64,000 nucleotides of DNA from Phytophthora quininea. Lineage: Eukaryota > Oomycota > Peronosporomycetes > Peronosporales > Peronosporaceae. The stretch's first letter is position 1; each line of letters opens with the position of its first letter. A model generated the notes under the pieces. It searched no databases and was not told the DNA's origin. It saw nothing but the letters and a program-made list of their open reading frames with translations. The DNA is taken from positions 18,584 through 82,583 of the forward strand of contig JAAVTG010000733.1 of the NCBI GenBank assembly GCA_011947345.1. Direction: 5' to 3'. The position numbers and the translations under genes are program-made. Positions 55,801 to 64,000 of this stretch are shown here, one piece after another.

Positions 55801-57653
55801 AAATTGCATGAACTTCCACTCGAAAAAATTACCATTAAGGCCTTGGTGTCCGAAACACTATCCAACGATACGTTCGACAGCGTCAGGATCTGATCAAGAA
55901 GCTCGCGGTTATATACAATTCCGAGCTCCCCAGCATCACTTTCGCTGTCAGATAAGTTCTTCCCTACCTGCTCGCGGAATTCAGCCAGTGCTGGTTCACT
56001 AAGAACTTGCAAGTCGCCGTACCATGCCCGATAAACTTGCACGTTTGAAGCCGGAATTATAAATTTGTCAGCGTCAGTGAGAACGTCAACTCGATGTGTC
56101 CCATCAACACTATACGAGAGTAGTAATCGTTGTGTTGCGAGAGTGTCGGTAGTTTCATCGCTGAAAATGTCGTGTACTGTCCGATTTTGAGCTTCTGAGC
56201 AAACCTCTTCTCGCGCGATGTCGGATACATCTGTTACGCCTTCCCGAATCCATAAACCAATTTTTCGACGCTGCGCTTCTCGTTCAGCTTATTCAAATAC
56301 GCTGTAGCTGGCATATCGGCATACACTCTTCCTGCTATCGTAAAGTTGAGACCAGTTCCAACTTTTACCAAGCCATCCTTCTTACTCCACATGTATGCAT
56401 AGGTGCCATCAGTAGCCAAAGGTTTCAAAGCACAGCTCGTATCCAATCCACTTTCAGAACTCTCTTCTAAGGCGTCGGCGTCACCTGTAAGAGTCTTCAC
56501 TGAGAATTTTTTGACAAACGCATTTTCCTCAAAGGTCCCCAAGGCGAAGTCGATATGATAGGACTGCATTCGACGCAAAAACACATTTACCCACTCGCCA
56601 AACGGATGACCTTGCAACAGAGCGCTGGAGGTAATTGCCTTAGGCATGGTCTCGGGCGGCGCACGAAGCATTTCATCAGTGAATTCGAGAAGCAAGCTAA
56701 TCCGACCGCTATTAACACCAAGGGCTAGCAAGAGGAGAAGCAGAACTTGCCGCTGTGTGACTGACAACGCTTCATCCCCATGAAGTGATAACAACTCTTG
56801 ACAGAACTTGTGGACGTCTTCGACAAGAACTTCTTCTGGCGAATTCGACGTGATTTCACACAAGACAAACGGCTGGCAGTCCAACAGTGTCTTGACAAGA
56901 GCCATCGTGCCGTTTTCAAATAGTCGCGGACTCAGCACTCGAAATTCACGTAGCATCTCCAACTGCATCCGCAGCGATCCAACAGAAAATACACTCGCTG
57001 GAGAAGTCCCCTGTGTAATCCTATTTCCCTCATTCATGAAGGGTGTCATCTCCAACGTCTCTCCACCCGCGCTCTGCTCACTCTTTAGAGCCTCTGTCTT
57101 TTCCTTTTCTTCTGTTGCTTGAATCTGTTTCTGTTTCATCCGCGCAGCGATCTGCGCATAGTAGACTTGCAATAATTCGTCCTTTTGAGCTCGTAGTTTC
57201 TCATCCTCCAAACTCTCAGTCGACTCTCGAGAGAGGACGTTGCCCACCATCCCAGCCAGAGCACTGGGAGGGTTCTCTCTCCCAGAAGCTCCAGCTGAGG
57301 CAGCACTCCCCCAGAGTCATGTGGGGAGCCTGGTCGTGAAGTGCTTGATGCTCCTCTCTGCGCTTCCTCGCGAACAGTTTGACGCGCGCCATGTCTGTCG
57401 GATGCCTCTGCTCATCCATAGGCACTTCGTCCAGCCCGGAAGACGTCGTTTGCAGCTCGTCCAGTGCCCTGGATGTCTTCTTGGCGGCATCTTGCACGCC
57501 CGAGGACGCCAGCAGCTCCTGATACTTCTCCATCACGAAGCCTTCGTCGTGCAGCAGTGTGAACGGCTCGCCTGTGCGCCATGCCCGCGCCGCCAGATCG
57601 TCGCTCTGGTCGGTGGCCGTTGCGTCCGCGTCTCGAGACGCTTGCGCCCCCAT
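43809..57653 (-). CDS. Giant HECT E3 ubiquitin ligase with CUB-like repeats, MIB/HERC2-like, SPRY and LamG-like domains
   Basis: About 4,600 residues, resembling large HECT ligases of the HECTD4/HERC group. The start at 57653 gives MGAQASRDADATATD, a possible N-myristoylation site. A propeller-like N-terminal region follows (57.2-54.1 kb). CUB-like modules with E.xHPY..N, GA...TFDPRC, FYKD, NWPG and FHSDGSN.DWG lie near 53.6-53.3, 51.0-50.6, 49.5-49.2, 48.9-48.6 and 47.6-47.3 kb. MIB/HERC2-like segments sit near 51.5 kb (RRGPSWMNNGETDCENELGV) and 45.95 kb (YRYGADGRYDVQL). There is a LamG-like strand set near 51.1 kb, an SH3-like segment near 48.3 kb and a SPRY-like domain at 46.8-46.4 kb. The HECT domain (DAGGPYRETFAQY) ends near the catalytic Cys in LPVAHTCFFSVEIPAY (about 43.91 kb). 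The frame breaks about a dozen times; some may be introns. An in-frame TGA lies at 46062-46064. One gene is assumed from domain order and strand. Confidence 0.8.
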
Positions 57654-57798
57654 CGCCGTCAACCCGAGCCTCTCTTGCTGGTATCTTGTTGGCTTGAAGA
57701 ATGACTGACTACCGTCTAATGTAAATTCAGTATCTTTTATTTAAAAATTGACTTTTCAAGATCGGGACGAAGAGACTTTATCACTTCGGATACACATC
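57654..57798. promoter_or_regulatory. 145-bp divergent promoter (HECT ligase / coiled-coil gene)
   Basis: The gap between the divergent start codons at 57653 and 57799. An AT-rich stretch at about 57718-57755 (TATCTTTTATTTAAAAATTG) is the only notable composition change. No clear CCAAT. Confidence 0.35.
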
Positions 57799-58235
57799 AT
57801 GAAGCGCGGCACGAAGTTGAGCGATGCGCTGGTGTCAGTGGAGACGGCGTGGATCTGCGCTGCCGAAATGGACGTGCAGCGCGAGGAGGAGGAGCGTCAA
57901 GAGACGATGAACAAGCTGCGCAGACAGCGCGTCAAGGACAAGTACGAGCTGGCTGGTGACGCCCTGCGACTAGACCAGGAGCTCAAGGAGCAGCAGCTGC
58001 AGTGGAAGAACAAAACGGAGCAACGACGCATGCGGCAGCAGTCGACTGAAGTCAGAGAGACTGCGCAGAGCAATAACAAGAAGAAGCCCAGCGTCTACGC
58101 GATGGAGAACCTGCGCCTGGCCATGCTCATGAAGGACACGAGTCTGCGCCAACGACTGAAAAGGTATTGTTTGGAGTTGCTGTTGTCTGTTGTTCACAGT
58201 GCTAACATGCTACGCTTCTATCAATTAAACTGTAG
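57799..58235 (+). pseudogene. Charged coiled-coil gene cut off by the MULE insertion
   Basis: The ATG at 57799 gives MKRGTKLSDALVSVETAWIC, followed by a highly charged helix (EEEERQETMNKLRRQRVKDK; LKEQQLQWKNKTEQRRMRQQ) and then YAMENLRLAMLMKDTSLRQR. Exon 1 ends at 58163, and a good 72-bp intron (58164-58235, GTATTG, GCTAAC, TGTAG) follows. From the acceptor on, the DNA is the reverse complement of the MULE transposase C-terminus, so the expected second exon is missing here. I found no matching continuation beyond the transposon. The gene is probably disrupted, though exon 1 alone could still make about 121 residues plus a chance tail. Function unknown. Confidence 0.6.
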
Positions 58236-59845
58236 CGCAGAACCGCTATTGCGAGGGCGTCCCGCCGGGCGACTGCTGCTTGCGCGCTTTCGCTTATTGT
58301 TGCCTCGGTAATACAGCTTCTCACGACCGGAGTAGTCGATCGTGCCAATTGTGTCCAGTGCATAGAGGAGATGCACGCACGCGCAGTACTTCCCAAAGAA
58401 TCGACATGGACAGACTTTAGCGGTGACATCAACTTCCCATCCGGTCTGTGGCATATCGAGTGTCTCCATGCGGGCGGTTCCTACGTTCAGCTGCGCCGTT
58501 GTCGGTAAGTCCTCACGGGATCGGCGCGTGAACGTCAAACTTCCGCAATGCAGCCCGGGCTATTACAGTCACAGTCTCATAACTTTTGCTCTTCTCCGCA
58601 TTGTTTAGCAGGAACGCAATAGTGTTGCGCGGCGGCAAATATTCTCGCAGCAGCCCGTCACGAGCAAGAGCCTTAGTTCGGCGTAGAAGGCGGTCGTCGA
58701 TCGCCGGGGCGGTAGCGAACGCGCGCGGACGGACGCTCTCGCTCTGGCAGAGCGTCATGAGTTGCTCAATGAGAACGCTCATCTTGAGCTTGCGGCGTAG
58801 AGTGACGTCGCGCTTGATTGCAGCATTGAACGTCTCGCACGGGTTATTCGTTGCGGCATATCCACTCGGCGTGTGGAATGCCTGCCATCTCCAGACTCGG
58901 GTGTTCATCCAAACGCGCTTGAAATACGCAGAGAAGCTATTCAACGGAGTAAAGTTGGCCCACTCGGCTTCTACTTCTGCTAACCGTTGGCGATAGGCCT
59001 CCTCATCGCGAGCAAAGTGTAAATCATGAATGTCACGAAGAACCAACTCAGCTAAAGCCGACTCGAGCGAGCGCGTCTTCTCGTACACTTTTTCACCACA
59101 TGAAAGTAGCACATTAGAAAACGAAACGCGCCATCCCCACCAAAGGCATCGTTCACAGCATTCCACTGAGCACTGTCAGCATCTCCCATTGCCCAACGAA
59201 TCTGCATGGGCCTGCCAACAACTTTCTCAAACGCACAGCGCAGAATGCGCAACACCTCGGCGTACTGCGGCTGCTGCTGTTGCGACACAATGAAGATGGC
59301 AACGAGGTGAAATTGTCTGGCGCGGTCAGACACGCCAACAACCACCACGGGATAGCCGTTCTGCGCCAGCTTGTAGGTAGCGTCGAGGTGAAGGATGAAG
59401 GTGCTAGCATCTCGGTCCGCGTTACGAAGTAGACTTTTCGTGGAAATCCCTAGCACAAAGGGATCTTCGTCCGAACCTTTACCGATGACCGGCTTGCCGT
59501 TTCCATCGACGCGCAGCGTTAACGTGAACGGCCTCGTTTCTTCTTCTTCGCCAGTGAAGGCCGCTGCACTAACCTTTGTCGGACGACAGATATCAAGTCA
59601 CTGCCACCGAGATGGCCAGCTACGCAATTGTGCACAAAGCGCTGCACTGTTGCCATTGGCGGCATGTCGGCTTCAGAAAGGTTGAATCTGCGCATGAGGC
59701 CGTTCCAAACCCTCACTGGCTCCAGCCCTTGAGCAGCCCAGTCACGCGTCACCTCCTTCATCGCGCCAGTAAGTTTTGGTCGTCGTGGAGGAATCACGTT
59801 TGTAGCGTGAGCATTGAGGTCTTCCACGTTCACAACCTTTAACAC
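58221..59845 (-). mobile_element. MULE (Mutator-like) transposase with SWIM zinc finger
   Basis: Reverse-strand frames join into a MULE-type transposase. The N-terminal part (59845-59519) has RFNLSEADMPPMATVQRFVH. The catalytic domain (59456-59052) reads FILHLDATYKL (first Asp), then QIRWAMGDADSAQWNAV (second Asp), GAFRFLMCYFHVVKK, and later YAATNNPCETFNAAIKRD, which includes a Glu near the expected place. The C-terminal SWIM finger is CPCRFFGKYCACVHLLYAL (about 58400-58350), the C.C..C.H pattern. Frame changes near 59490, 59110 and 58520 may be base errors or decay. The terminal frame ends GSALQFN over the splice acceptor of the neighbouring gene, so the element boundary lies within a few tens of bases of 58235. 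Terminal inverted repeats and target duplication were not found by eye. Confidence 0.8.
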
Positions 59846-60477
59846 TTAGCAGGTGCGAATTCGCCCACGCCACGGGCATACCAACCCAAGCTTGTTGCTA
59901 GCGCACGCAGCGCAATCGCATGCTAGCTCCTGCGTCCTCATCTGGTGCAGAGCTGGTATTGTGCAGACGCTGCAAGGGTTTAGTCAGCTTTTGGTGATTT
60001 TGAAGCTCTTGAAGCTCTCTAAGAGCATGTCAGCGTCGCCAGTCGGCAATCCGGGGCCAGAATCTTCCAGGGTAGTCTACGAGGCATAGGTGTCTAGTGG
60101 TGTGAAGTGGAGATTGGCGGGAACGTTCAGTTTTCAAAACTGATAGATGAAAAATGTATAGAATGCCATCAGACAAATTGGTGGTGGTGGGAAGCCCAAA
60201 TTGCGTGCAGAGATGGTTATTTGCATGACGTTGGATTTGTTTTGAACGCTGGTAAAACAGTGTGGACGTTGTAAGTACACTTCGGGACACTCAGAGTTGG
60301 TCTTCAGCGGCAATCTCCGGTAGCCGTAATCAATGCGCAACTTCTCTTTTACCCTGATTTTGGTGTCCAACACGACTTCTAAAACACACCTAAAAATGTT
60401 TATACAGGGATTTTTTTAGGAATTTAGGAATGTTTTAGAAGACTTTTAGGTAGAAAAAAATCTCCCATCAAAGAATC
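59846..60477. other. Intergenic, possible outer part of the MULE, no gene
   Basis: About 630 bp with no credible coding frame. It holds a small palindrome, TCAGTTTT-C-AAAACTGA (60127-60143), next to GAACGTTC (60121-60128), and T/A-rich runs around 60360-60460 with repeated TTTTAGG/TTTAGGAAT words. These could be transposon-terminal sequence, but no matching copy was found at the other end. Confidence 0.35.
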
Positions 60478-60699
60478 TCACCTGCTCCTCATTAAGCTTT
60501 GTGGCATCACCGGTCCCCGTACTTTATTTACTGATGCTGTAGCTTCTAATACCAATGAACCAGTGACCTGACGCTCCTGGCTGTCTCCATCGTCGATCAA
60601 TGTTAGCAGCTCCTCCAGCTCATCGCCGTGGCTCAACGCCACTCCATCAGCAGAGGCGGAAGGCCAACGCAGCGCCCAGATCTGCTTCATCCATGTCAA
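60478..60699 (-). pseudogene. Possible C-terminal fragment of a DDE transposase
   Basis: A 73-codon reverse frame reading MKQIWALRWPSASADGVALS, then DELEELLTLIDDGDSQERQV. The acidic DELEELLTLID part recalls the C-terminal tails of pogo/Tigger-like transposases, which end in short acidic motifs. There is no catalytic domain nearby on this strand. The identification is weak; it may be an unrelated fragment. Confidence 0.25.
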
Positions 60700-60739
60700 A
60701 ACGGAATAAGAATTTTAGAACATTTAATATTTTAGAAAC

Positions 60740-61813
60740 ATGGGTTCATTTCCTAAACTTCCACTTGATATTCGCACTTGCATGGCGTCTCCGGCGCCGA
60801 CGGGCAGCTCGCTCCCCATGCTGCGGCAGTCCAGCGCGTCCAGCTCTAGCTCCAGCTCCAGCTCTACGGACTCCGTCTCGTCCCCGGAGGGCCCTTCAAC
60901 GCTGCAGCCCGACCTCTATTTACTGCCCAGAGATATCAGCAACAGTCGACGACCTCTGCAGCAGCCCAGCGACCCGTGTCTGCTAACTGCGACCGACGAC
61001 GACGAAGTTCGCAGTCTGGACGAGCTGGAGACGGAGATCGACGAGCCAGAGCAACCTCTAGACGTGCTAATCGAGGACTCTGAGGCTGCTAGAGACGACA
61101 GCGAACAGAGCTCTTCTACCAACTCCAATCTAGAACTGCTATCTAGAAGCAGCGACCAAGTCAAGAAGAAACAGATCCCCAAACCTCCACGCCGGAGCGT
61201 TCTGCTGGAAGCAAGTGCTAGTGACGTTTCCCAGCTCAGTGTCAAGAGGGAGAAGAAGGTATTGTGTTCGTGGATACTGCAGCAGATCAGTCAGCAGACG
61301 CTCAAGAAGATCGGAGACATCAGAAATTCTTACTTCGCAGGTTGGCTGGTAGCCTGCTCGCTATTTGTACTACTGCTGAATGCATTCGCAGTGGTTATTG
61401 TGAGTTTGGCCTACCACCCCACTCAGGACAAGTTGGACGATGTGGAGGACCGAGAAGACAGACGAGTGTGCAGACACTGGCTCAAGCTGCTCATGACGAT
61501 GCATTTCCTTGGTCTGCCGAATATTGTGCTGATTGCGCCTGTGGTGTTCCCGAACGACTTCTTTTCGCTCTACAAGGCCAAGGATAAACGCATGATTCGA
61601 AGACCATACCTGCTTTTCTGCGAGATTATCGTGACTATACAGCTGGGGTTCATGATGTACGTAGCGCTCAACCAGCTACTGAATGTGCCGGTGATTGTGC
61701 AGTGCCACAGACACGTCGAATCCAGACATGTGGTCTTGTTCTACTCGGCGACGGTGGTGTGGCTCGTGCTATTGCGGCAGATTATCATTTTTGTCGATTT
61801 CTCACGCATCTGA
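60740..61813 (+). CDS. Multi-pass membrane protein of unknown function
   Basis: The ATG at 60740 gives MGSFPKLPLDIRTCMASPAP; a second ATG at 60782 (MASPAPTGSSLPM) is an equally good start. A Ser-rich N-terminus with a run of about nine serines precedes an acidic region (TDDDEVRSLDELETEIDEPE) and a basic stretch. Four hydrophobic segments follow: GWLVACSLFVLLLNAFAVVI, LMTMHFLGLPNIVLIAPVVF, LLFCEIIVTIQLGFMMYVAL and HVVLFYSATVVWLVLLRQII. The stop is at 61811-61813. The frame is intact, unlike most neighbours. N-terminal about 200 residues cytosolic by charge. No family recognised. It ends 82 bp before the ankyrin-TIR gene on the same strand, which hints at nothing more than proximity. Confidence 0.65.
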   Translation: MGSFPKLPLDIRTCMASPAPTGSSLPMLRQSSASSSSSSSSSTDSVSSPEGPSTLQPDLYLLPRDISNSRRPLQQPSDPCLLTATDDDEVRSLDELETEIDEPEQPLDVLIEDSEAARDDSEQSSSTNSNLELLSRSSDQVKKKQIPKPPRRSVLLEASASDVSQLSVKREKKVLCSWILQQISQQTLKKIGDIRNSYFAGWLVACSLFVLLLNAFAVVIVSLAYHPTQDKLDDVEDREDRRVCRHWLKLLMTMHFLGLPNIVLIAPVVFPNDFFSLYKAKDKRMIRRPYLLFCEIIVTIQLGFMMYVALNQLLNVPVIVQCHRHVESRHVVLFYSATVVWLVLLRQIIIFVDFSRI

Positions 61814-61895
61814 AACTGCAGGCAGACAGCTCGAACGATTCGTCACATACGTCTGCCCTAGGAAATTGCTTGAAGAATCCTTTTCGATCCCAACA

Positions 61896-64000
61896 ATGTC
61901 GGAGCGTGGACGACTCGTTAAACAGTTTAAAAGCTATTGTATCGTGCTGTTGCTCGTGGCGATGTGCTCACTGTTGAAACAATCCTGAACGAAGCTTCTT
62001 CCAAATACAAGATCGACCAAATTCAAGACGTGTATCGATCGCCCACGTTGTGGTTTACGCATTCGCACGGTCGGCGAAGAATCCGCTGCATATTGCAGTG
62101 AAGCGCGGCGATATGCGGATCGTGCAGTTACTTCTCGACCACGGAATGGACGTAAATGCTTTAGACAAAGTCGTCCGGGTGAACTTTAACATTGGGCTGC
62201 TTTTCAAGATCGTTAGTCGAATATTGGTAAGTTTTACTTGTGGTTTATGGACATATTGAAAGCACTTGACAGAATCGCTCTTTGTCCGCAGGTTCGAACG
62301 CAGGACGGACTCCGCTCGCCCCTGAAGACAGTTATGTGCTCGGTTCTACTTCCACCACTGCACGGTGCTGTTGCAGAAGGCTACGTGGATGTTGTTCGCC
62401 TTCTGATCAGCAAAGGAGCGGACGTGAACGCCTTACCACGAGCCTCGTTTTATTATCCGGCAGCTGTGCTCCCGCCAATCTTTGTGGCTGATGACCCGCA
62501 GGTTCTGCGTCTGCTTGTAGCCAATGGCGCAAACTTCAGGTAGCATCCGTGGCGCTTACTGGTGTGGCTCGCACGCATGCGACGCCGTTGCAACAAAGCA
62601 CATTTACGCTACGGTCCGATCTAAGTGACTATTTGATCGATTGTGGTAGTGACGTTGCTCTTACTCCACTCCACGAAGCTGCAGCAACAGATAACATTCG
62701 ACGGATGAAGTGGCTTCTAGCTCGAGGTGTCGACGTCGATACCCTTGGAGAGCACGTCGAAGGTGTTCACCAAAGAACGCCACTTCATTGGGCGGCAGTT
62801 GTGGGCAAAGTCAAAGCTGCTGCCTTTTGCTGGAAAAGGGTGCGAATCCAAACGCTAAAGATCGTGATGGCCGTACACCATTACACTGGGCAGCAAGAAA
62901 CAATCACCACGAAGTGGTATCTTTATGCTCAGCCACAAAGCTCAAGCTGACTCTACGGATAATGAGGGCATTCCAGTTGTCTGCTTTGCAGCTGAGGCTG
63001 AAGGTGTGGATTCATTTGTCTTCTCCAGTTTGGTGGCTGCAGGGGCGAGTCTCCGAACGCAAGTGTCAGACGGAAACACGGCACTACACATTGCGTTGCA
63101 ACGCGAAAACCGACAAACTGCGGTATCCTTGATCAAGTGCGGATCGAGTATGACAGTGACGAACAATTTCGGTAAGCGAGCGGTGGACTGCACGACGTCA
63201 ACAGAGCTGCAATTTATGATGAAAAAGGAGGCAGGTAGTCGAAAGATCATGATCTCGTACACGCACACGCACACTCAATTCGCTCAAATGGTGCGCGAGT
63301 ACTTGGAAACGCATGAACAGCTCACGTGCTGGATGGACACGATGGATCCCAGCGGAATCGGTGGAGGCGCAGTCTGGCGACAAGAAATCGCGCGTGGTAT
63401 CAACAACTGTTCACTTGTGCTCAGCATCGTTTGTGACGGATACACAAAGTCTGAGTGGTGTCTCAAAGAACTTGCGCTGGCGAAATTAATTCGCAAACCA
63501 GGTAACAGCAGCCTTGTGTCATGTATTGTAATCGTTCGGTACTGAACCGTTGTTGTATTTCCTGCAGTACTTGGTCTCATCGTGGAAGAAGACCACCCCG
63601 CTTCGATGGCAGCTCTAGAGGTGCGCTAGGAGTCATTCTGTCTACCTGTTCCTTGCTACTAAAAGCTGACGTCTATTGCCTTCTGCTGTGCAGTCGCTTA
63701 TTCCTCACAAGAACCGGATTCCATTCAATGATTTCATTATCGGAAGGAGACAAGAAGGTCCTCGCTCGGTTGTTTTCGATATCGACGAGGCTGTGTTTGC
63801 AGAAAGGTGGCAAGTAACGCGTCCGTTGATGATTTCCATCATGAAGGACGGTCGGCGTCTTGACAAAGAGGAGCGCGAGGATCGAGAGTCGCTGAATCCG
63901 CGTAATAGAAATCGGCGGCGGAAGAAGAAAAGGGCTGCAGTCGCTGAGGAGATCGATAGTACGGATGAAGAAGAATGGCCTAGAGACGTCAGGTATAAGC
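61896..64000 (+). CDS. Ankyrin-repeat and TIR-domain protein, 3' end outside window
   Basis: The ATG at 61896 gives MSERGRLVKQFK; after correcting AAAA at 61929-61932 it continues LLYRAVARGDVLTVETILNE. About six ankyrin repeats follow (NPLHIAVKRGDMRIVQLLLD; PPLHGAVAEGYVDVVRLLIS; TPLHWAAVVGK; TPLHWAARNNHHEVV; TALHIALQRENRQTAVSLIK). A TIR domain at about 63240-63500 reads KIMISYTHTHTQFAQMVREY, CWMDTMDPSGIGGGAVWRQE and YTKSEWCLKELALA. The last motif keeps the glutamate that catalyses NAD cleavage in plant and SARM1-type TIRs. Introns: 62227-62291, 63502-63567 and 63621-63693. The following exon (SLIPHKNRIPFNDFI, DIDEAVFAERWQVTRPLMIS, then a basic Lys/Arg tail) is open at 64000. Frame breaks near 62050, 62545, 62830 and 62925. 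Probably an intracellular signalling or NAD-hydrolysing protein. Confidence 0.82.

Noticed and set aside
61695..61988. Forward ORFs overlapping the end of the membrane-protein gene
   Set aside because: Alternate frames of the membrane protein and of the 5' end of the ankyrin-TIR gene, without own support.
1..64000. CRISPR arrays, bacterial operons, tRNA or rRNA genes
   Set aside because: No regularly spaced repeats, no ribosome-binding sites, and no cloverleaf or rRNA-like segment noticed; spliced genes mark the DNA as eukaryotic.

Overview
This window looks like nuclear DNA from an oomycete, most likely Phytophthora or a close relative. Genes are dense, lie on both strands, and are often paired head to head with 100-220 bp between start codons. 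Introns are short (about 47-82 bp, GT..AG, often with a CTAAC branch site). Several proteins combine domains in ways typical of oomycetes and other stramenopiles (PH-FYVE-PI4K, FKBP-TPR-cyclophilin). Nearly every conserved gene is broken by one-base frameshifts at short homopolymers. In at least eight places a 4-base run sits where the protein needs a 5-base run, including inside RNA polymerase I. I read these as base-calling errors, annotate across them, and give gene spans rather than intact reading frames.

Layout. 1-7.6 kb is transposon-rich: a decayed Helitron (1-4190), a degenerate stretch with a cluster of small hairpins (about 5.44-5.56 kb), and a broken pogo-like transposase (6237-7553). 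7.95-33.8 kb is a gene block: a lysine-rich AT-hook protein (+), a PH-FYVE-DEP-PI4K lipid kinase (-) divergent from a PH-PX protein (+), a vasohibin-type tubulin carboxypeptidase (+), a Tim22-like import protein (-) divergent from a membrane protein with an acidic tail (+), a zinc-finger/coiled-coil protein with a candidate 10-nt microexon (-) divergent from an EF-hand-like protein (+), the largest subunit of RNA polymerase I (-), and an FKBP-TPR-cyclophilin (-) with a perfect heat-shock element upstream. 33.9-36.6 kb is repeat-rich and gene-poor, with a 93-bp GATC-rich tandem repeat and a long inverted repeat.

36.6-57.7 kb holds a small coiled-coil gene (-) divergent from a kinesin (+). The kinesin tail carries a discoidin-like domain split by an IFT54-type domain. 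A short gene matching the end of that tail follows, then a giant (about 4,600-residue) HECT ubiquitin ligase (-) with repeated CUB-like modules. 57.8-60.7 kb holds a gene cut short by a MULE transposon. 60.7-64 kb holds a multi-pass membrane protein and an ankyrin-TIR protein that runs off the right edge.

Two functional themes stand out, both inferred. One is phosphoinositide signalling: the PI4K and the PH-PX protein share a 215-bp intergenic region. The other is microtubule or flagellar biology: vasohibin, and a kinesin with an IFT54-like domain. The best candidates for something little described are the nested-domain kinesin with its duplicated tail, the lipid kinase with a DEP domain inside the catalytic-domain loop, and the ankyrin-TIR protein, which keeps the glutamate used by TIR NAD hydrolases.
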